Source: Oscheius tipulae
Lineage: Eukaryota > Nematoda > Chromadorea > Rhabditida > Rhabditidae
Assembly: GCA_037178975.1 (NCBI GenBank)
Contig: JASJZH010000004.1
Location: 5,208,001 to 5,272,000, forward strand
DNA: 64,000 bases
Direction: 5' to 3'
A program made the translations under genes and the position numbers. The notes beneath the pieces were generated by a model. That model was given only the letters and a program-made list of their open reading frames with translations. It was not told the DNA's origin and searched no databases. Below are positions 57,528-64,000 of this stretch, piece after piece (within the stretch, counting starts at the first letter, position 1; the number at the start of each line of letters is the position of its first letter).

Positions 57528-57748
57528 TAGAAAGCTGTAAGTCTCTACTGGAAATGTAAACTTGTTGGAATGTACAGTTGGTACCTGACCAGTATTTAGA
57601 GAAAAGAAGGTAAATCAAAAAAGGTTTTTAGACTTCAGTGGCGAACAAAAACAATAGCCAGCTGTTAACAAGAATACTACAACCTAGTAGACAAAATAAA
57701 AACCTATTCATCTATACCCGTCTCAGAAAAGGGAGGGATCTTCTTCAT

Positions 57749-60683
57749 TTACGGCAGACTGTTTTCACTTTCTTCAAACTGGTAAAGAGCCGGCGGATCA
57801 TGGAAGTCGCAAATGGCGCCAGTCCCTGGATCTCGGCCCTGAAAACTTCGATGTTTCGTTCGTTTCTGACAAAATCGGACCTGGAATCGTCTATACAGCT
57901 CCCTGGCCGTATCGACGGCTCCTTTGTAAAGAATTGTTGTCTTCAGTCTTTCTCCTGTCCGACACTCATCATTTTCCTTGTCAAAAGTATCGTGAATGTC
58001 CAATGCCAGCATCTCGGTCCACAGTTTCCGATAGTACATTCCCATATGTGGTTGCAGAGCGAAAATGGGGAAGAAACTGCATGGCTGGTAGTCGTTTTTC
58101 CTTTGGGCGAAGGGGAAATACTCCTTGCTCATCTCGCGATACAAATCCAGCCAGAACTTGTCTCTACAAACGTTTTTGTACGATGAATAGAACAAACAGA
58201 CTTTCTATTTTCCATTTCGTAGATTGTGAGATCGAAGTCGGACCAGAAGAGAGTACGATAACTCTCCCAAAGCGTGCCTCTTTGCAGGGCCAGACAGATG
58301 CTGTTGGCTTGCTCTTCCGTCATTTGGACACCAGTTGTCTGGAAAAAAAAACATATTTATGTCCAAAAACTTGACAAACCAAATGAGGAGAGCTGAGAGA
58401 TTGGAGGAGAGTCGGTTTGTAGACGAAGAACTGAAGGAAGGCTGGGAACATGTCGACGGCGTCCCAGTCACTTGCGTAGTATGGAGCCCATGGAATGGCG
58501 ATATCGCGGTATGGTGACTGGGTGAGCAGAAGCTGGATGGAACGACCGAACTGAAGAAACAGAAACTTTGCTGCTGCAGATAGAAGAACGTACGTTGAAC
58601 AGAAGCTGTTGAAGTTGGGAAGAATGGAGGACTGAAGGAGAGTTTTGTGTCGGAGCAATGGCTGATCCGATCAAATATACCAACTTGTCCAGGCCACGGA
58701 TCTCCGATTCAGCTGGAACAAATTAGTTTTTGAGTAACAAGAAAGGCTTACTTCTTCCCAGAATAGTATTCCATCCGCCACGCTTGCTCTCTCTATCGAA
58801 CGGATCCACGTAGATTCGTCCCAGGTGTTTTCCAGAGGTTTTGTCCGAAACGGAGAAGATTCTCGCTTCCGGATGAGCTCGCTCCAATCCAGTGTCTGTG
58901 ATGTCTTTGATCTCGAGTCCGAATATGTGCGAGACGATCTTGGTCAAATTGTTGAAGGTGGGCCAGAATGGGAAGTGGCTCATTACATCCAGGGCATCCA
59001 CTCTGAAATTGATTGATCGTTTTCTAAAAAAATAAATAAGAAACTGACCCAAAGTGATGATCGGCTTCTTTTCTGCAGATGTAGAACAAGTCATGGGCTT
59101 GCAACTCTCCGGAAATGAGTTCATGGCGCCGAGCATACTCGGACCAAGCGTCCATTCTGTCCATCAGAACGGGACGAATTCTCTTGACAAGTCCATCGAG
59201 AAACATTCTCACGGTATCGGGAGACTTTGCCATCTTGTTGGCAAGACGATGATCAGCCACGGACGAAAAACCGAGGGCTTTAGCCAGACCGTCGCTGGAA
59301 GAAGCTTTTGAGTGATGAACAAATAAAGATTACTTGTTGTGTCTCAACTCCTCGATGTTAATTGAATTGTTGTAGAAATCGTGCTCGAAAGACGCCTTAC
59401 TCGTCCATTTGTCCCATGCTTCTGCTCGAAGAGAACGATCGCCACAGTACTGCATGAAGGGGAAAATTGTGTTAGGGGTCATTCTTCCTCTCCAGGGACC
59501 CGACTCCCATTTCTCTCTAAACAATGTTTTGAACAGAAGGCAATCAGACTCACGGTTCCAGAGCCAGTTTTTGAAGAATATGGGGTGGGGCATCCTTCAA
59601 AGCGCTTTTATCATGGACCGTGAAAGTATGTTGATCGTTTGTCGCCATTGCGTTCGAGCTGAAATCAACATTTATTGCACAAATGTAATTAGCTTACATG
59701 TATTTGCTTCGATACTCGTCGATAAACTTGCCCCATGAGCCGAGAAGTTTTCTTGTTTTCTCGTCAGTTCGGTCCATTCCACTTGCTTTCACCTGGAATA
59801 TTGAACATCAATTGAAGGGATTCGATAAGAGCAAACTTCAAGGATATACCACTCCAACAGACGCAGTTGCCATTCGTCTAGACCTTCTTTCTTTGTGTAT
59901 AAATCCTGTAAGCACCGGATTTATTGAAATACAGTTGGAGAACTTACCGAAATGGCTTCCTGGAAGTCTCTGTTCATTAATTTCTCCATAAAATCTCTTG
60001 CGGCCATTATTTTCACCTAAATATTATACATTTTTTGCGATCGAGTAGAAAAGCTACATGATGGAGATCAGCATCAAAAAGATTCCTATTGCCATCAGGC
60101 CAATCTGTGAGCATTTTTAAAAGTAGTGTGTGGAATGCATAGTTGACATCGTATTCTTCGGTCAAAAGTGGCTGTACGACCTTTTCGAAAGTCCGTTCTT
60201 CGGCCGGAACTAAAATTGGAAAAAGTAATGAGTACAAGCAGATATTACGTTTCGCAATGTACTCCATATGTTCCAAACAAGTCGCTCCGTATTCCATAAG
60301 CATGCGCACAGTTCCTTCGTACATTTCTTTTGGAGATGCTGTCGCCAGCTTCGGCCAATCTTCGCCCTTAGCAATGTTGTACATGAAAGTGTTGTTCTCG
60401 ACAGTTTCGTCGGGAATCACGGGAAATCTGAAAGAAAGATGCTGTTCTAATCGAGAAGTAGCTTACACGACATAGTATCCAACAACTCTAGAAGGAGTTT
60501 CGTTACCCATCTTGAACAGAATACCTCGCTTTTGGCACGTAGACGTTGAACATCTTGGTGTCAGAAATTCAGTTTTCTAAAGTTCCTTGCGCATCCTTCT
60601 TCAAAAACACAATTTACCTTGCTCCAACTTCGAGAATTCCGTATTTGGCTCGCTTTGGCGCCGAGAAGGGCACGTCGGAGCAT
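57749..60683 (-). CDS. Mitochondrial M3-family peptidase homologue, zinc site lost (MIP-like)
   Basis: About twelve exons. The N-terminus MLRRALLGAKASQIRNSRSW is Arg-rich and amphipathic, a good mitochondrial presequence. The body follows the M3 fold: KSPDTVRMFLDGLVKRIRPV, AHDLFYICRKE, FPFWPTFNNLTKIVSHIFGL, EARIFSVSDKTSGKHLGRIY (paralleling LGYIYCDF) and, at the end, MYYRKLWTEMLALDIHDTF with a terminal GRDPGTGA-like segment. Where active members have LFHE(M/F)GHAMH, this gene reads LLFNFGRSIQLLL (58530-58600), and the third ligand region reads YYASDWDAVDMFPAFLQFF. Both zinc histidines and the catalytic Glu are missing while the rest is intact, so it is probably a conserved pseudoenzyme. The exon join falls exactly in the motif, but no alternative splice restores HExxH. 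Confidence 0.82.
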
Positions 60684-61185
60684 TTTCACCAGTATGCTCT
60701 AAAAAACTAACACGTGGTTCATAAACTGAAGGAAAAGAGAAGAAACAAAGCACTCAGCTTGTTTCGCAGTGTGCAAGAAATGTATCACTTGCCGCTTTGA
60801 ATGTGAGGACAAAAAACCGTGCGGCAAACCGTTTCGTCTACCTCTTTCTTTCCAAAATTCACTTGCCAATACTCGTAAAATCACTCATCAGAGACACGGT
60901 TGGGCATCTCGATTCGGTTAGAAAATGGTCTCTTTTGCTCATTAATGCAGTGCCATCGTAGTAAGTATGCTACAGCAAAGCCATATCAGAATGGTCGAGA
61001 CTGGAAGCAGGGAAAAGAAGAAGAAGAAGAAAAATGAGAACAAGAGTGTTTAAATTGTTCGCGGTTCTTTTGCTTGCACGGCAGTTCAAACTTCACTATT
61101 TTCCAGTTTTTTCATCAAACTTGTTCCGACTTCGTCCATCTTTCTTTCCTTTTCACAGAATATATAGAGGCTTACAGGTAGAACA
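60684..61185. other. Divergent promoter region, no gene seen
   Basis: Short frames only. A CAGAATATATAGAGG element (61157) may be a TATA box for the gene starting at 61186. Confidence 0.4.
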
Positions 61186-62844
61186 ATGAATTCGAATGAT
61201 GAGCATGACGATAATGAGGTCGTCTACGACGTAACCAACATCGGTAAGTGGTTTGTTTCCTGCTAAAACTTGTTTTCAGAAGAGCTGGATCACTTCGACA
61301 TTGGAGAAGATGCCCCAGTTCTGGACATTCCTGCCGATCAGATAAACGTTTTGGACTACATAGAAAATAGCGAATCCACTGAAAGGAGTCGATCAAGACG
61401 AGCTTCCAGCAGGTACGAATCTTTGTTTTAACGGGATATTTTCTCCAGAGTAGTACACGTGCTAAATCGGATGCAACCGTCAACTTCTGCCAAACCTAAA
61501 TCGTTTGTGAGAACCAAGTCGTTCGCGGAGCATAGCGACGGAACAGAAAAAGAAGATGATTCCGAGGGTTGGCTCGCCTTGCCCAAAAGTTTTTGACCTA
61601 TTTCTAGTGATAATGGAACCAGCCTCTTCCGTTTCAAGAATATTCGTCACAGCTCCTCAAGATGGCCTTCACATGGATCTTTATCTGCTTACAAAAGCTG
61701 CTGAACCATTCAACTCGGTAGCCGAGATTATTATCACTCAAGGAGCCAACGTACTTTTTGAAACGGCTTTCAATTCACTGTTTTCCAGGTTGATCCATCT
61801 CAAATATGTCGTAATGTGCCACAGGAATTCACGAGCACTGGCACTTTCGTCGTCGACATGTCCAATATTTCCAATAGATCCGAAATTTCCCTGGATGGTC
61901 TGGGTTCTTGGGGCAGTCCTCAAGGATCGTCAAAGTAACCACTTCCGTTCAATAGGTTCAATTTAAAGTTCAGATTTTTCAAAGTTCGACAAAGCGGACA
62001 AATAATGCAGTGTGCAGCGAGCGATAGTTATGCTTGGAAGGTGCTCTGTAACAGATACACTCATCCAGGGACTGAGCCACGAGGAATGTTCTACAAAAAA
62101 ATTTATACAGGTTTGTTTCATTTCATATTCCTGTATCCGTGTTTCCAGGTATAACAAATGAAGGTGTGCCTTCACAAATAGCTGTAATAGTTTACGCATG
62201 GTCTGGAGAGCCTCATGCCATTTCCGTCAATGCTGCTACAATTCCGCATGTTGCTGGGATCAAGGAACGACCCTTTGGAAATAAATCTTGGGAGGTAAGC
62301 AGCTTTGAGAGCTTTCGTAATGTATCGCCATAAAAATTGGCGTCTCCTTGCAATGTCTCCCAAAAAAATCCTAGTCTACTTTCTCAGTTTTTGAATACTG
62401 GAAGAAATCATATCCGTATAATAGATTGTTTCTCAATGTATTTCCTCTTTTCAGGGCCGACTGGAGAATATTTTTCACGACGAATGCTTGTCTTATCGAG
62501 AGCTGCCTGTTTTTTCGCGAACTTGTGTTGACTTCGAGACGGCCTGTCGGATATTGCTTTCGCACGATAATATTCAAGAAGAGCGGTATATTTTCGCAAT
62601 TATTTCACAAGTTCAGAAAACGAACGATTACCCCGTGACTCACCCCTATTACACCAGTCACGTGCTTTCTGAAAACGGTTCCACGTGTACCACATCTGTT
62701 AAAAAAGAACTTTCACATTACCTAGTATATTTTTATGCCATTTCTATCATTATCCTCCTCTTAACTGTGTCTTTTAAAAATTCCTGGAGAAAAATTCCTT
62801 ATGAGACAATCTACACTCTCCTCCAAAAGTCCTTTGTTTTATAG
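61186..62844 (+). CDS. Nematode-conserved domain protein of unknown function, copy 1
   Basis: The ATG follows CTTACAGGTAGAACA. Exons give an acidic N-terminal region (MNSNDEHDDNEVVYDVTNI), a basic Ser-rich patch (ERSRSRRASSR; KSFVRTKSF), then the core domain CRNVPQEFTSTGTFVVDMS, SLDGLGSWGSPQGSS, FFKVRQSGQIMQ, the helical KIYTG and VPSQIAVIVYAWSGEPHAIS, plus a Cys-containing C-terminal part. A hydrophobic stretch near the end (LVYFYAISIIILLLTV) may be coding or an artefact of reading into 3' sequence. I recall the pattern GTFVxDxS...DxxGxW...GSxxxxF and a later IQYxWxGExH from uncharacterised nematode proteins, but know no function. The charged N-terminus and lack of signal peptide suggest a nuclear or cytoplasmic protein. 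Confidence 0.6.
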
Positions 62845-63083
62845 TTAGTCGCATATTTAGTGCAGGCAACCGCTGGAATGTTCGCTTCTTGTAAGCAATT
62901 CCATTAAAAGAGAAAAGTTATAAGTGTCTATGTATGCAATGACGAAGGGCCAGTCCGCAGCAGGCGCTCATTTTGCGGTCCGCCCGGCAAATCGATTGTC
63001 CCGCACTGGGGCTCTTTCATGTCGTCCCTTTATCTTATCTCTAACTTAGAAAATAAATTATTCCCTTACAAACTTGGTTTGTT

Positions 63084-63340
63084 TTGGATGCTATCCACAC
63101 TTTGGCTCCCTCAAGTAATTCTTTCAGAATATGCTTCCGGATTCCGACTGACTTTCGCGAGTGTGGAACCTTCGTTCTCGATATATCTCGCTGTGGGGGC
63201 GAACGATCTCTCTGTCGCGATGGCCGTGATTGGAACAAACCGTCTGGAAGCAGTCGTTTCTTTCGAACTGACGAGCATGGGAACACTGTACGCGCCGATA
63301 TAAACAACACCCACCCAGGAGAACACTTCGATATACAAGT
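63084..63340 (+). CDS. Nematode-conserved domain protein, copy 2 (partial or broken)
   Basis: One long exon reads RICFRIPTDFRECGTFVLDI, SRCGGERSLCRDGRDW, NKPSGSSRFFRTDEHGNTVR and ends HPGEHFDIQ at a GT donor (about 63341). It aligns directly with the core of the neighbour at 61.8-62.1 kb (CRNVPQEFTSTGTFVVDMS; GSWGSPQGSSKRFFKV). No start codon or downstream exon in the remaining 650 bp could be recognised. It either continues beyond the window, has exons I missed, or is a gene fragment. Confidence 0.45.
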
Positions 63341-64000
63341 ACGTCTCCTATTTCTGTGTGTCTTGTTTTTTTTTTTGCTTAAAAATACTAAAACCTTCCT
63401 CCAAAGATTCCTCTAATATTTTTCCTAGTGCATGATCAATATGTCCGATCAAGTTCACTTTCCCAAAAAAATACACACAAATGAGTGTTTTGTTTCGACT
63501 TCCATCCCAGAGGATTTGCCCTGAATATCCGTTCCTCCCGCCCTTTTTGTTTTCACGCGGCTCACTTGTCATTGTGTCACTCCTTTAATCCACTCTCACC
63601 AACCTAGCAACCGAATCAACAAACATCCGAATCGGCTTGTTTTGTCTCCCCCAATTAAATTTGTCTGTTTTTCCGTCCGGCACACAAGCAAATTGATCCA
63701 TCGCAGCCCACCCGGAATGTTTGTCTGTGGTCTCGTGCACATGTACTCCACTAGACTTTTTACTTTGTTTCTTCTCGAATCAATACTCGAGTCTGCTAAT
63801 TTAAAGATGGATAACTCTTGTTTACGTTTCCACAGTGTTTGTCTCGGCGTGTTTTTCATCTGCCGAATTCATCGAGCAAAGACTCGGGCCAAAAGGACGA
63901 GTGTTTTGATTTTCAGCTCGCACTTTTTAGTCATCACGTGTCTTGTTTTCATAAGATTGCCTTGTAATAACCGTTAGCTTTGTCTATTCTGACTTATCAA
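63341..64000. other. Pyrimidine-rich sequence, no exon recognised
   Basis: Contains short frames only. It could be intron or 3' flank of copy 2 of the 61-63 kb pair. Confidence 0.35.

Overview
This window is eukaryotic and almost certainly from a nematode. Genes are cut by many very short introns (mostly about 30 to 45 bp, GT...AG, with TTTCAG-like acceptors). Many start codons sit 0 to 10 bases after such an acceptor with no upstream exon, as expected for spliced-leader trans-splicing. The gene content agrees: a Warthog hedgehog-related protein, a cuticle collagen, an UNC-93/MFSD11-like transporter, a short-ectodomain receptor tyrosine kinase, a nematode-type tyrosinase with a Cys-rich tail, and sr-like seven-transmembrane receptors. 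I could not assign a genus. All gene models are my own hand splicing; terminal exons are the least certain.

Layout. 1-14.7 kb: 3' part of a receptor tyrosine kinase, an MFS transporter, a tyrosinase, a 2.5 kb gene-poor block with decayed repeats, and a tandem pair of unrecognised seven-TM proteins. 14.7-22.5 kb: small secreted proteins, an unrecognised Cys-bearing protein, a PAM2-motif candidate, a secreted helical peptide, a secreted dynein-light-chain-like protein, a LINE fragment between inverted repeats, and a TIL-domain protease inhibitor. 22.8-29.9 kb: three tandem cytochrome P450 genes on the minus strand, with a G-protein gamma subunit on the plus strand between the first two. 30.2-34.9 kb: a type I membrane protein and two aldo-keto reductases (minus). 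35.7-45.7 kb: cuticle collagen, dihydrolipoamide dehydrogenase, a GPI-type DOMON protein, a Ser/Thr-rich membrane protein, a secreted eight-EGF protein and a four-TM protein. 46.6-49.4 kb: the Warthog gene. 51.4-57.5 kb: an sr-like receptor, a short membrane protein, a divergent LC8-like protein, an EF-hand/Rab GTPase and TFIIE alpha. 57.7-64 kb: a mitochondrial M3-type peptidase that has lost its zinc site, then two neighbouring genes sharing a nematode-conserved domain of unknown function.

These genes are not one pathway. Local duplication is the main theme: P450s, aldo-keto reductases, seven-TM proteins and the 61-63 kb pair. The P450 and aldo-keto reductase blocks together form a xenobiotic or lipid metabolism neighbourhood. 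Convergent genes are packed tightly, with some stop codons only about 40 bp apart.
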